This document shows positions 24,971-33,102 of a DNA stretch of 64,000 nucleotides, one piece after another. The stretch is taken from contig NZ_CP122458.1 of NCBI RefSeq assembly GCF_032598905.1, positions 6,721,001 through 6,785,000 of the forward strand, in the 5' to 3' direction. The position numbers were made by a program, and so were the translations under genes. Below the pieces are notes generated by a model that saw only the letters and a program-made list of their open reading frames with translations, was not told where the DNA came from and searched no databases. Each line of letters opens with the position of its first letter. Within the stretch, counting starts at the first letter, position 1. This DNA is from Streptomyces sp. 11x1. GTDB lineage: Bacteria > Actinomycetota > Actinomycetes > Streptomycetales > Streptomycetaceae.

Positions 24971-25714
24971 ATGACCGCCCCCGAACCCACCATCGTCGCG
25001 ACCTCGGGCGGCCACCGCATCGGTGACCGCACCCGGGTGACCTTCCATTCGCTCGTGCACCACGCCGTGGAACTGTCGGGGGTGAACGGGCGGCGGCCGA
25101 AGGTCATGTACGTCGGTACGGCGGTCGGGGACTCCGAGCACATGACCGCGCGCATGAGCGAGGCCGCGCGGGTCGCGGGCTTCGATCTGACCCCGCTCGC
25201 GCTCTTCCCGATGCCCAACATCGAGGACATCGAGTCGGCGGTCCTGGAACAGGACGTCGTGTGGGTCATGGGCGGCTCGGTCGCCAACCTGCTGGCCGTC
25301 TGGCGCGTCCACGGCCTCGACCGGATACTCCGCCGCGCCTGGCGGTCGGGCGTCGTCCTGAGCGGCGTCAGCGCGGGCTCCATCTGCTGGTTCCGGGGCG
25401 GGACGACGGACTCCTTCGGCCCCCGACTCCGCCCGGTGACGGACGCGTTGGCGTACCTGCCGTACGGCAACGGCGTGCACTACGACAGCGACGAGGGGCG
25501 GCGGCCCCTGGTGCACCGCCTCGTCGCCGACGGCACGCTGCCGGAGACCCATTGCACGGACGACGGGGTCGGGCTCGTCTACCGGGGCACACGCCTGGTG
25601 GAGGCGGTCGCCGAACTCCCCGACAAGGGGGCGTACATGGTCCACCGCGACGGCGACACGGTGGTGGAGGAACGAGTCACGCCGCGGCTCCTGCCCGAGC
25701 CGCGTCGGTCGTAG
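24971..25714 (+). CDS. Peptidase E-like / family S51 protein
   Basis: 247 residues. The flavodoxin-like S51 fold is visible: TIVATSGGHRIG at the N-terminus, RPKVMYVGTAVGDSE, VWVMGGSVANLLAVWRVHGL, the nucleophile elbow LSGVSAGSICWFRGG (serine near residue 135), and late THCTDDGVGLVYRGT. Family members are alpha-aspartyl dipeptidases (PepE) or cyanophycinases; actinobacterial proteins of this length are annotated peptidase E. Cytoplasmic, no signal. It is followed after 29 bases by an acetyltransferase gene, probably in one transcript. Confidence 0.85.
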   Translation: MTAPEPTIVATSGGHRIGDRTRVTFHSLVHHAVELSGVNGRRPKVMYVGTAVGDSEHMTARMSEAARVAGFDLTPLALFPMPNIEDIESAVLEQDVVWVMGGSVANLLAVWRVHGLDRILRRAWRSGVVLSGVSAGSICWFRGGTTDSFGPRLRPVTDALAYLPYGNGVHYDSDEGRRPLVHRLVADGTLPETHCTDDGVGLVYRGTRLVEAVAELPDKGAYMVHRDGDTVVEERVTPRLLPEPRRS

Positions 25715-25743
25715 CAGCACGTCGAGGAAGGGAGTGCCCAGCG

Positions 25744-26337
25744 GTGTCGGGTTCTCGTGAGGAAGAAGTTCTGGCCCGGATTGCCGGGGGCCTCGTCTAC
25801 ACCGAGTCCGAGGCGGCCTTCCAGGCGTCCCGACGGCGTACGGATCAGATCTTCGCGTACAACCAGACCCCACCGGGTGAGGCGGAGCGGCGTCGCGCGC
25901 TGCTCGTCGAGATCTTCGGGTCGATCGGTGAGCGCACGGTGCTGCTGCCGCCGTTCCACGCGGGCTTCGGCAGCAACGTGCACATCGGCGACGACTTCTT
26001 CGGGAACGTGAACCTGACGTTCGTCGACGACGTGGACATCCGCATAGGCAACGATGTCATGATCGCGCCCAGCGTGACGCTGACGACGACGGGGCACCCC
26101 GTGCACCCCTCGCGCCGCGCCGACTTCGGACGCTTCTCGGAGCCGATCGTGATCGAGGACAAGGTCTGGATCGGCAGCAATGCGGTCGTCCTGCCCGGCG
26201 TCCGGATCGGCTACGGCTCGGTCATCGGCGCCGGCAGCGTCGTCAGCCGTGACATTCCGCCGATGACCGTCGCGCTGGGTACACCGTGCCGGGTGGTCCG
26301 CGCCATCACGGACGAGGACCTCACCACCCGGTCATGA
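25744..26337 (+). CDS. Sugar O-acetyltransferase (maltose/galactoside acetyltransferase-like, LbH fold)
   Basis: The GTG start at 25744 is preceded by GAGGAAGGGAG; the product is 197 residues. The N-terminal Mac domain includes LVYTESEAAFQASRRRTDQI. The left-handed beta-helix hexapeptide repeats follow: NVHIGDDFFGNVNLTF, IRIGNDVMIAPSVTLTT, VIEDKVWIGSNAVVLPGVR and IGYGSVIGAGSVVSRDIPP. The catalytic histidine is in TTTGHPVHPSRR. It would acetylate maltose-, galactoside- or oligosaccharide-type acceptors from acetyl-CoA. It lies close downstream of the S51 peptidase on the same strand. Confidence 0.9.
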   Translation: MSGSREEEVLARIAGGLVYTESEAAFQASRRRTDQIFAYNQTPPGEAERRRALLVEIFGSIGERTVLLPPFHAGFGSNVHIGDDFFGNVNLTFVDDVDIRIGNDVMIAPSVTLTTTGHPVHPSRRADFGRFSEPIVIEDKVWIGSNAVVLPGVRIGYGSVIGAGSVVSRDIPPMTVALGTPCRVVRAITDEDLTTRS

Positions 26338-26344
26338 AACTGCC

Positions 26345-27298
26345 TCACCACTCCCGTACCCGGCGCCCCGCGCCCTGCGGCTGCTCCCGGGGGCGGCGGG
26401 GCTGGGGTTCGAAGAGGGACGCGGGGGCGGAGTCGTCGGGGTGCTGGAGGGGAACGTCCGGGCGGTCGGCCCGCCAGGACTGCCGGGGGTGCCGGGATTC
26501 CCGGGGCTCCGGCCGCTCGCGTTCCCGTTCCCGCTGCCGGCCGGCCGACCGGTCCCACTCGCCCTCGCCCAGCACGAGCAGCGGGTCGAACATCACGACG
26601 ACGCCCGCGAGGAGCAGGAAGATGACCGGCCCGATGAGCATGGGCAGGAGGATCGACGTGGGTGATTCGCCGGTGAACGTGCCGCCGGTCGTGCCGTGGA
26701 GGTGCACCCCGACCGCGGCCATCCCGGTGTAGTGCATGCCGGACACGGCGACCCCCATCACCAGGCTGGCCCCCAGGCTGGTCAGGAAGCCCCGGATCGA
26801 CACGGCCGCCCAGAGCGCGGCGGTCGCGGCGACGATGGCGATGCCCACGGAGAGGGCGACGACGGCGATGTCGTACTGGATGTAGCCGTTCAACTGGATG
26901 GCGGCCATGCCCAGGTAGTGCATGGCAGCCACGCCGAGGCCCGTGACGGATCCCGCCGTGCAGAGGGTGGACCTGCTGACGCCGCGGTAGCCCACGGCGA
27001 ACACCCCGATGCCGACGACGGTGATGGCGACGGCGAGGCTGAGCACCGTCAGTCCGACGTCGTAGTGGATGGGGCTCTCCTTCACCCGGAAGCCGACCAT
27101 CGCGATGAAGTGCATCGTCCAGATGCCGCAGCCGATGCTCGCGGCCCCCAGGGCCAGCCAACCGGGCTTCCAGGAGCGCTCGTTGTAGACCGACCTGACC
27201 ACACAGCGCAGTCCGAGCGCGGCGCCCAGGCAGGCCATGACATAGGCGGCCACCGGGGTGGCCGCACCGTAGCTGAAACCGTCGACCGTGCCTTGCAT
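26345..27298 (-). CDS. MHYT-domain integral membrane sensor protein
   Basis: The ATG at 27298 lies after GGGGGAA at workable spacing. The 317-residue product has seven predicted membrane helices containing three MHYT-type motifs: WTMHFIAMVGF near residue 60, AAMHYLGMAAI near 125 and GMHYTGMAAVG near 190. The motif's Met/His residues are thought to bind copper or sense O2/CO/NO. In other bacteria MHYT domains are fused to GGDEF/EAL output domains; here the C-terminus is instead a disordered Arg/Glu/Pro-rich cytoplasmic tail (ERERERPEPRESRHP). The output is therefore unclear. It is convergent with the acetyltransferase gene, 7 bases away. Confidence 0.85.
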   Translation of the reverse strand: MQGTVDGFSYGAATPVAAYVMACLGAALGLRCVVRSVYNERSWKPGWLALGAASIGCGIWTMHFIAMVGFRVKESPIHYDVGLTVLSLAVAITVVGIGVFAVGYRGVSRSTLCTAGSVTGLGVAAMHYLGMAAIQLNGYIQYDIAVVALSVGIAIVAATAALWAAVSIRGFLTSLGASLVMGVAVSGMHYTGMAAVGVHLHGTTGGTFTGESPTSILLPMLIGPVIFLLLAGVVVMFDPLLVLGEGEWDRSAGRQRERERERPEPRESRHPRQSWRADRPDVPLQHPDDSAPASLFEPQPRRPREQPQGAGRRVREW

Positions 27299-27473
27299 AT
27301 GCCAAATTCCCCCGATACATGGCCAGTTGCGCAGTGGCTGGTTGCGGGAGGCAAGTCTGCTGCAAGCGCGTACCGGAGCGCTCTGTTTTCCAAGAGTTAC
27401 TGTCGGTATCTGCTCGGCGGGTGATCGGCTTTGGGTGACTCGATACTGATTCGCGGTCAAAATCCGCGACGTA

Positions 27474-27509
27474 CATGGCCTGAGCTTGATTTTTCAAGCT
27501 CAGGCCATG
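27474..27509. terminator. Perfect 16-base stem hairpin after the sugar isomerase gene
   Basis: CATGGCCTGAGCTTGA (27474-27489), loop TTTT, then its exact reverse complement (27494-27509). It starts 22 bases past the stop of the minus-strand isomerase gene and upstream of the MHYT gene. The structure could also be a regulator site, but the perfect stem and position favour a terminator. Confidence 0.75.
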
Positions 27510-27531
27510 GCTTGACGGCGGGTGGTCGGTG

Positions 27532-28338
27532 TTACGCCGCGTCGTTGAGGAGCCGCCCGAGGTGCTCCCGTCCCGCCGCAAGGAGTTCCGGCAGCGGCGC
27601 GGCCGCCTCGTACCACCGCTTCTCGTACTCCCAGCAGAGCCAGCCGTCCCACTCCTTGCGGGAGAGGAGCTCGACGCACTCGCCGAGCGGGAGCACGCCC
27701 GCGCCGAGCGGGAGCGGGGTGGTGTCGTCGGCGGAGGCGATGTCCTTGACCTGGACGTAGCCGAGGGAGGGGGAGAGGGCGGCGTAGGACTCGGCGGGCT
27801 GTTCGCCGCCGAGCCAGGTGTGCATCACGTCCCAGAGCGAGCCGACGCTGCCGTGGCCGACCGGACCGAGCACCCGGATGGCGTCGGCGCCGGTGCGGTG
27901 CGAGTCGTGGGTCTCCAGCAGGACGCGTACGCCCCGGTCGGCGGCGTCCTCGGCCGCCGTGCCGAGCCGCCGTGCGGCGATCGCGTCGGCCTCCTCCACG
28001 CTCTGACCGCCGGCCAGGTCGGCGCCGGGGAAGACACGGACGAACGGGGCGCCCAGGTCCCGGGCCAGGTCGAGGAGGGCGCGGATCTCGTCCAGCACGG
28101 GACCGTCCTCGCCGGGCGCGGCGACCCGCGCGTAACCGGCGACCCCGAGGATCTCCACGCCCGCCGCCTTGAACTCGGCCACCACCTCGGCCCGCTCGCC
28201 GGCCCCGATGCCCGGATGCACCGGCTCCTCGGGATGGGCACGCAGTTCGACACCGTGATAGCCGTGCGTCGCGGCGAGCCGCACGACGTCGGCGATGGGA
28301 AGACCGGGAACACCGAGGGTGGAAAACGCGAGTTTCAT
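27532..28338 (-). CDS. Sugar phosphate isomerase/epimerase (xylose isomerase-like TIM barrel)
   Basis: 268 residues from ATG 28338 (MKLAFSTLGVPGLPIADVVR). The AP endonuclease 2/xylose isomerase-like barrel is recognisable by HGYHGVELRAHPE, VLLETHDSHRTG, SVGSLWDVMHTWLGG, YVQVKDIAS and WLCWEYEKRWYE, which supply the Glu/Asp/His metal ligands. Members isomerise or epimerise keto-sugars or inositols. It is monocistronic, so the pathway cannot be deduced from neighbours. A related but distinct TIM-barrel isomerase lies in the operon at 35408. Confidence 0.85.
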   Translation of the reverse strand: MKLAFSTLGVPGLPIADVVRLAATHGYHGVELRAHPEEPVHPGIGAGERAEVVAEFKAAGVEILGVAGYARVAAPGEDGPVLDEIRALLDLARDLGAPFVRVFPGADLAGGQSVEEADAIAARRLGTAAEDAADRGVRVLLETHDSHRTGADAIRVLGPVGHGSVGSLWDVMHTWLGGEQPAESYAALSPSLGYVQVKDIASADDTTPLPLGAGVLPLGECVELLSRKEWDGWLCWEYEKRWYEAAAPLPELLAAGREHLGRLLNDAA

Positions 28339-28491
28339 GCCTTCGCACCGTACACGCCGGCCGGTACGGTGCGGCACCCCGCCGGGGGTGGGCGGGCCGA
28401 GGGGCGCCGTACGGCGGACACCGCTGTCGCGCGGGCGGTGGGCGCGCAGGTGTTCGGCGCCGGCCGAACTGCCGCCGGGCCCGACGCATTC

Positions 28492-28526
28492 AGGGGCGCG
28501 AGGGACTGCGCGAGAGGCCCCCGCAC
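28492..28526. repeat. Dispersed repeat, partial inverted copy 4
   Basis: TCAGGGGCGCGAGGGACTGC and CGCGAGAGGCCCCC correspond to the reverse complement of the GGGGCTTCTCGCGCAGTTCC core of copies 1-3, with substitutions. Confidence 0.6.
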
Positions 28527-28561
28527 GCACTCACGCGGTGTGGCCCGCATGCCCGGCCGCC

Positions 28562-29263
28562 TCAGATGTCCCGCCGCTCCAGCGGCTTCGTCGCCGGGCC
28601 CTGGACGATGCGGCCCTCGGTGTCGAAGCGGGAGCCGTGGCAGGGGCACTCCCAGGCGCGTTCGGCGCGGTTGAAGCCGGCCAGGCAGCCCATGTGCGTA
28701 CAGCGGGCGGAGACGGCGTGGAGCGACTGCGCCTGCTCCGCGACCCGCACCGCCCCCGCGACCGGGAACGGCAGTCCCGTCTCCGTCACGAACTCGGCCG
28801 GCAGCCCGGCCTCCCGAGCCGCCTCCGCCTCGGCCCGCAGCTCCGCGACGCCCCCCTCGTCCTCGGCGTACGTGTAGGACGCCGCGTCCTCCCAGTCGCA
28901 GGCGATCCCCAGCTCCTCCACCACCTCGGCGGCGTGCCGGATCGCCTCGGTCTGCGACCGCGCGTACAGCGCGGCGGCCTCCGCGCCCCGGGTCCGCCGC
29001 AGCCGGTCGTAGATCAGCGTGTGCTGGGCGGTCACCTTGGCGGTCGTGTGCCCGGTGACGCCGGCGGCGACCCGGTCCGCCTCCAGCAGGGCCACCCGCC
29101 GCCCCCGCCGCGCCAGCTCCCACGCCGTACTGATCCCCGCGATCCCCGCCCCCACCACCGCCACGTCGACGACCAGCTCCCCGTCCAACGCCGGGTACGC
29201 GCCTTCCTGCGGGGCGCTCTCGATCCAGTACGACTTCTGCTCCGGCTGCTGCTTGTGCTGCAT
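28562..29263 (-). pseudogene. FAD oxidoreductase-Rieske fusion with a large internal in-frame deletion
   Basis: 233 residues. Residues 1-180 are the start of a glycine/DAO-type FAD oxidoreductase (VVDVAVVGAGIAGISTAWEL dinucleotide-binding motif, then TGHTTAKVTAQHTLIYDRL, ending GLPFPVAGAVRVAEQAQ). The sequence then passes directly into the C-terminal Rieske domain: LHAVSARCTHMGCLAGFN and WECPCHGSRFDTEGR, holding the two Cys-His pairs. Intact Streptomyces homologues are about 510 residues, with roughly 280 residues of FAD domain between these parts. The frame is preserved, so a shortened protein could be made, but most of the substrate and FAD fold is gone. It ends a three-gene redox group read on the minus strand. 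Confidence 0.75.
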
Positions 29264-29277
29264 GACTCGGGGGCCCT

Positions 29278-29586
29278 TCAGTCGGACGGCGGCTGGGTAC
29301 GGCGCTGGTCGTCGGCGGAGGCTGCGGAGTCTGCGGTGGGGTCGGTGCCGGTGGGGGCGGTGCCCTTGGTGGGCCCGCGTTCAGCGGCGGCGGTCCGGCG
29401 CCGGTGGCTGGTGTCGCACCACGGGTAGATACGGCTGCGGCAGCAGGTGCACAGGGCCACGCAGAAGCGGTCGGACGACACGGTCTTCCCGTCCTCCAGC
29501 GTGACCTCGACCGGCCCTTCGACGAGAAGCGGACCGGGACCACGCTGCAGGGTGACGCGGCGGCGTCCGGCGGGAACGTTCGACAC
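29278..29586 (-). CDS. CDGSH iron-sulfur domain protein
   Basis: 102 residues. The CDGSH-type [2Fe-2S] motif reads FCVALCTCCRSRIYPWCDTS followed by H (Cys-x-Cys-x2-Cys then PWCDxSH), giving the 3Cys-1His ligands. The N-terminal beta strands LQRGPGPLLVEGPVEVTLED are typical. The C-terminal tail is a disordered Thr/Ala/Asp extension not needed by the domain. It sits between the heme-oxygenase-like enzyme and the FAD/Rieske gene on the same strand, 14 bases from the latter, so the three probably form a redox operon. Confidence 0.88.
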   Translation of the reverse strand: MSNVPAGRRRVTLQRGPGPLLVEGPVEVTLEDGKTVSSDRFCVALCTCCRSRIYPWCDTSHRRRTAAAERGPTKGTAPTGTDPTADSAASADDQRRTQPPSD

Positions 29587-29717
29587 GGATGATCACCAAC
29601 TCTTCCTTCTCACGGACACTCCCGGAGACCCGCCCGTCGACCGCCGTACCGCCGTACCGTCGACCGTCGTGCCATCGACGTGGCCCTCCGCCCCCTGGGG
29701 GGCATGATCCGTCCTCC

Positions 29718-30713
29718 TCAGACCGGTGTACGAAGTGACGACCGGCCCGCTCGCCACGCTCCGAGGAGACGGTCGGCCAGGGCGTCCTCCAGGTGGCTGG
29801 TGGCGTCGACGCCGAAGGCGACGTCGGCGTCCAGCTGTGGCTCCTCCTCCAGCAGCCCGGCGACGACCTCCCGCCGTACGACCTGCTCGTGCACGGCGTC
29901 GGCCTCGACATGCTCGTCGTAGAAGTGCTCGGCGGCGGCGCCGGCCCCCGTCCGCCGCATGGCGCCAGCGAGCCGGCGGGAGCCGGGGGAGGAGGTGATC
30001 TCGACCGTCGCGAAGTGGCCCACCAGGGCGCCGCGCAGGGCCCGGTGCAGGCCGAAGAGGGACATCAGGTTCACCAGGGCGAGCGCCTCGGCCCCGGCGG
30101 CGTCCACATAGCGGCCGTACGTCGGGTCGAGCCCGAGATCGGTCATGAGGTCGGCGAAGAGGCGTGCGTGCACGCGTTCGGCGCGGCCCCCGCCGAACTC
30201 GTCGAACTCGACGGCGGCCATGCCCGCCTTGGCCCGCCCCCACAGCCGGGGCAGCACCCAGGCGTGCGGGTCGGCCTCCTTGAGGTGGTACAGCGACCGC
30301 TGCGCCGCGTACTCGCGCACCTGCCACAGTTCGCCCTCGTCCTGGAGGAAGTCGCCGACCCCGCCGCCGTCGCCGCCCGCCGGTTCCACGAGCAGCTCGT
30401 CCAGGGCTTCCCGGGCACTCACGTGCCGGGTGGCCCGGTCGCGCAGGCTTTCGAGGAACGGCCACTCCAGGGCCGCCCGGCAGCGCAGCAGCTCCGGGTC
30501 CCATTCGAGGTCGGCGTCGACGTCGGCGAAGCCTCGGTAGTGCAGTTCGTAGCAGAGGTAGAGGGCGAGCTGGAGGTCGTCGCCGAAGGGGTCGGCCCCG
30601 GCGATCTCCCGGCTCCCGGGCGGCGCCCCCTCGCCCCGCAGGAACCGCGTGACGGCAGCCGAGACCGCCCCCCTGCTCTCCGGCAACACCGGCCCTGCCA
30701 CCTGGGTCTCCAT
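29718..30713 (-). CDS. Iron-containing redox enzyme (heme-oxygenase-like diiron family)
   Basis: About 331 residues from ATG 30713; a GTG eight codons upstream (30737) is possible and ribosome sites are weak for both. The protein is all-alpha with LALYLCYELHYRGFADVDAD, which carries an expected E-x2-H-type ligand pair, HARLFADLMTDLGLDPTYG in the middle, and EHFYDEHVEADAVHEQVV with the E/D/H ligands of the diiron site. This matches the iron-containing redox enzyme/HDO class, which oxidises or cleaves small substrates; the reaction is not deducible here. It is followed by a CDGSH protein and an FAD/Rieske protein that might supply electrons. Confidence 0.85.
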   Translation of the reverse strand: METQVAGPVLPESRGAVSAAVTRFLRGEGAPPGSREIAGADPFGDDLQLALYLCYELHYRGFADVDADLEWDPELLRCRAALEWPFLESLRDRATRHVSAREALDELLVEPAGGDGGGVGDFLQDEGELWQVREYAAQRSLYHLKEADPHAWVLPRLWGRAKAGMAAVEFDEFGGGRAERVHARLFADLMTDLGLDPTYGRYVDAAGAEALALVNLMSLFGLHRALRGALVGHFATVEITSSPGSRRLAGAMRRTGAGAAAEHFYDEHVEADAVHEQVVRREVVAGLLEEEPQLDADVAFGVDATSHLEDALADRLLGAWRAGRSSLRTPV

Positions 30714-30762
30714 GCGCGCCGAGTACCCGCGAACCACGAGCTACTCACCGGCAGCCCGAGCG

Positions 30763-30793
30763 AAGGGGGCTCCCCTCGGAGGGGAGCCCCCTT
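30763..30793. terminator. Perfect 13-base stem hairpin
   Basis: AAGGGGGCTCCCC pairs with GGGGAGCCCCCTT around the loop TCGGA. On the minus strand it ends in TT and lies downstream of the CsbD gene and upstream of the redox group, insulating the two. Confidence 0.75.
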
Positions 30794-30879
30794 CCACACC
30801 CGCCCCGCGACCAAGGCCGACGACCCAGGGACCGGAGCCTCCGGGGCACGGGTGTGGCAGAACCAGGCACTGGCCGCAG

Positions 30880-31130
30880 GCCGCAGGCCAGGGGCGTTGG
30901 CCCAGGGCCCGGTGCGACCGGCTGTCGGCCGAGAACCGTAGGTCGGCGATGCCCACCGGTCGCTGGCCACGGGCCGTAGTCCAGGGGCGCTGCCCAGGGG
31001 CGTTGGCCCAGGGCTGATGCCGACCGGCCGTCGGCCAAGGGGCGCAGCCCATGGGCGATGCCCGCCGTCCACCGGCCACCGGAGGCCAGGGGCCGCAGGC
31101 CGCGGGGCGTGCCCGCGGGCCGCGGCCTCG
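30880..31130. repeat. Imperfect tandem repeats between csbD-like and redox genes
   Basis: Variants of CAGGGGCGTTGGCCCAGGGC (two good copies, about 30895 and 30998), CCGACCGGCCGTCGGCC-like blocks and CGATGCC alternate with a period of roughly 100 bases. All frames stay open and translate to Gly/Pro/Arg/Ala repeats. No gene is supported in 30714-31164. Confidence 0.6.
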
Positions 31131-31164
31131 CACCGGTTCCGCCGGTCGCGCTCGGGCGGCGGTG

Positions 31165-31374
31165 TCAGATGCCGGCGCGTCCCGCCGGGCGCTGCGACTC
31201 GCGCGTGCGCTCCTGCACGCGCTCCTGCGCCTTGCCCTTCATCTTCTTCGCCTCGCCGCGGGCCTGCTGCATCTTGCCCTCGGCCTGCTGGGCGCGGTCG
31301 CCGGTGACCTTCCCGGTCATCTCCTTGGCCTTGCCCTTGATCTTGTCCATGTTGCCCTTGTTCTTGGCAGCCAT
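31165..31374 (-). CDS. CsbD-family stress protein
   Basis: 69 residues with an AAGGAGGAAACC ribosome site. The sequence starts MAAKNKGNMDKIKGKAKEMT, then GKVTGDRAQQAEGKMQQARG and a Lys/Glu/Gln-rich tail. This is the CsbD motif (IxGKxKEMxGKxTGDxxxxxEGKxxQ) of small four-helix proteins induced under general stress. Proteins of this family in Bacillus are controlled by the stress sigma factor; here control is unknown. An inverted repeat sits about 50 bases upstream. Monocistronic. Confidence 0.92.
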   Translation of the reverse strand: MAAKNKGNMDKIKGKAKEMTGKVTGDRAQQAEGKMQQARGEAKKMKGKAQERVQERTRESQRPAGRAGI

Positions 31375-31425
31375 GGTTTCCTCCTTGGTGGGGGGTGACT
31401 TTCCCGCCCAACGTACGACCGTCCG

Positions 31426-31451
31426 GTGACGCTCGCGCGTCGAAGCGTCAC
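31426..31451. promoter_or_regulatory. Inverted repeat upstream of the CsbD gene
   Basis: GTGACGCT (31426-31433) and AGCGTCAC (31444-31451) flank a 10-base spacer, 52 bases upstream of the CsbD start codon. The position fits an operator or a 5' hairpin; no regulator is assigned. Confidence 0.4.
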
Positions 31452-31539
31452 GTTCCGTGAAACCCCGTGCTCAGCCGAACCCCATGCGCTCGACTTCTCT
31501 CAGCTGCGCGGCGCCGACGCGGCCGTCCTCCAGGGACAT

Positions 31540-31760
31540 CAGCCACGGCGCCCCGGGGAACTGCGCGAGAACCCCCACCGACCCGCACCGGACCGCGAGC
31601 CCCTGCCGGGGTACGTTCCGGTCTTTCAGGGGCGTGGGGAACTGCGCGAAAGCCCCCACCGAAGCCGCGCCCGCCCACGACCTTGCGGAGGTACGGTCCG
31701 CCCTCTCAGGGGCGCGGGGAACTGCGCGAGAACCCCCACCGACCCCGCACCCGAACAGCG
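31540..31760. repeat. Three partial copies (5-7) of the dispersed repeat core in one orientation
   Basis: Blocks reading GGGGAACTGCGCGAGAACCC (about 31556 and 31717) and GGGGAACTGCGCGAAAGCCC (about 31635) recur at 79-82 base intervals, two of them preceded by CTTTCAGGGGC or CTCTCAGGGGC. They are reverse complements of the core in copies 1-3. They fill most of the 448-base gap 31375-31822, after the LacI gene end; no gene is seen there. Confidence 0.75.
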
Positions 31761-31822
31761 AACCCGGCCGAGGCGCAGGCACCCAACCAACCCCCAACCC
31801 CCACCCCCCGGCGGAGCCCCCG

Positions 31823-32866
31823 TCACCCCTCCCGAGGCACCCCACTCGACCCCCGCACCATCAACTCCCCCCGAACCGTGGCGATCCCACCCGGCGGCGG
31901 CTCCTCGCGCCCCATCGCGATCCGCCCGGCCCGGGCCCCCGCGTCCGACAGCGGCAACCGCACCGTCGTCAGCGCCGGCACCGCGTCGATGCTGAACGGC
32001 AGGTCGTCGAACCCGGCCACGGACACGTCGTCCGGGATCCGCAGCCCGGAGTCCCGCAGCGCCGCACAAGCCCCCAGCGCCACCGTGTCGTTGGCGGCGA
32101 CCACGGCCGTCAGCGAGGGGTCCCGGCGCAACAGCTCCAGCGTCGCCTCGTACCCGGAGAGCCGGTCGTAGCGGCCGTACACGGTCCACCGGGGATCGTC
32201 CTCGATCCCGGCGGCGGCCAGCGCCGCCCGGTGCCCCTCCAGCCGGTGCCGTGTCGTCGTCCGCTCCTCCGGCCCGGCGATGTACCCGAGCCGCCGGTGC
32301 CCCAGCCCGATCAGGTGCTCGGTCAGCAGCTGACCGCCGCCCCGGTTGTCGAAGGTGATCGCGATGGCCTCCGGTGCCGGCGGCCGCCCGCACAGCACCA
32401 CCCGCGTCCCGGCCTCCGCCAGCTTCCGCAGCTTGTTGCCGACGGCGGCCAGATGCGCCGGGTCCTCGATGGCCCCGCCGGTCAGCACCACGGCAGCAGC
32501 CCGCTGCCGCTGCAGCAGCGTGAGGTAGGTCAGCTCGCGCTCCGGGGAGCCGCCCGTGTTGCACACCACACCCAGCCGCTCCCCGCCCGCGCGCCCGCCC
32601 GGCCCGCCGATCTCGGACTGGATGGCCGCGGCCATGATCCCGAAGAAGGGGTCGGCGATGTCGTTCACCAGGATGCCGACCAGGTCGGAGGTGGCGGCGG
32701 CGAGCGCGCTGGCGGGACCGTTGAGGACGTAGTCCAGCTCGTCGACGGCCTTGAGCACCCGCTCGCGCGTGGACGCGGCCACTGGATAGTTCCCGTTGAG
32801 CACCCGGGAGACGGTCGCCGGCGACACCTGCGCACGGGCCGCCACGTCCGCCAGGGTCACAGTCAT
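31823..32866 (-). CDS. LacI-family transcriptional regulator
   Basis: 347 residues. The N-terminal LacI helix-turn-helix is canonical: VTLADVAARAQVSPATVSRV then LNGNYPVAASTRERVLKAV. The periplasmic-binding-protein-like sensor domain follows (VGILVNDIADPFFGIMAAAI, ending VAGFDDLPFSIDAVPALTTV). It is divergent from the Gfo/Idh/MocA-DUF993-isomerase operon across a 236-base gap that holds an AAGCGCTT-centred palindrome, the usual form of LacI-family operators. It is therefore the likely local repressor, released by a sugar-like ligand processed by the operon. Confidence 0.9.
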   Translation of the reverse strand: MTVTLADVAARAQVSPATVSRVLNGNYPVAASTRERVLKAVDELDYVLNGPASALAAATSDLVGILVNDIADPFFGIMAAAIQSEIGGPGGRAGGERLGVVCNTGGSPERELTYLTLLQRQRAAAVVLTGGAIEDPAHLAAVGNKLRKLAEAGTRVVLCGRPPAPEAIAITFDNRGGGQLLTEHLIGLGHRRLGYIAGPEERTTTRHRLEGHRAALAAAGIEDDPRWTVYGRYDRLSGYEATLELLRRDPSLTAVVAANDTVALGACAALRDSGLRIPDDVSVAGFDDLPFSIDAVPALTTVRLPLSDAGARAGRIAMGREEPPPGGIATVRGELMVRGSSGVPREG

Positions 32867-33007
32867 CGTTTTCTCGTCCTCCGGTGCGCGTCTCGTTCGG
32901 GCTGTCGGGGAACCATACGACCGCGATCGCCGTTCGCCCCCTCGAACAACTCGACCCCCTCGCGGTCTTGTCCGGACCGCTGCTCAGAGGCTAGCTTCTT
33001 ATCGAAT

Positions 33008-33021
33008 AGAAAGCGCTTGCT
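33008..33021. promoter_or_regulatory. Candidate LacI-family operator (AGAAAGCGCTTGCT)
   Basis: An AAGCGCTT palindrome (33011-33018) with near-symmetric flanks, in the divergent region between the LacI gene and the sugar operon, 82 bases before the operon's first start. LacI-family sites share a central CG in such a palindrome. Confidence 0.55.
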
Positions 33022-33102
33022 GTGACGCTCACCCTTTCGTCGGGCGTACGCGGCGCCCGACGCGTACGCACAAACGAACGCACACCAACGAAGGGACCGG
33101 CC

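Noticed and set aside
31540..31760. Three evenly spaced repeats considered as a small CRISPR array
   Set aside because: The repeats are partial copies of an element found singly elsewhere in the window, and the intervening sequences are related GC-rich DNA rather than unique spacers.
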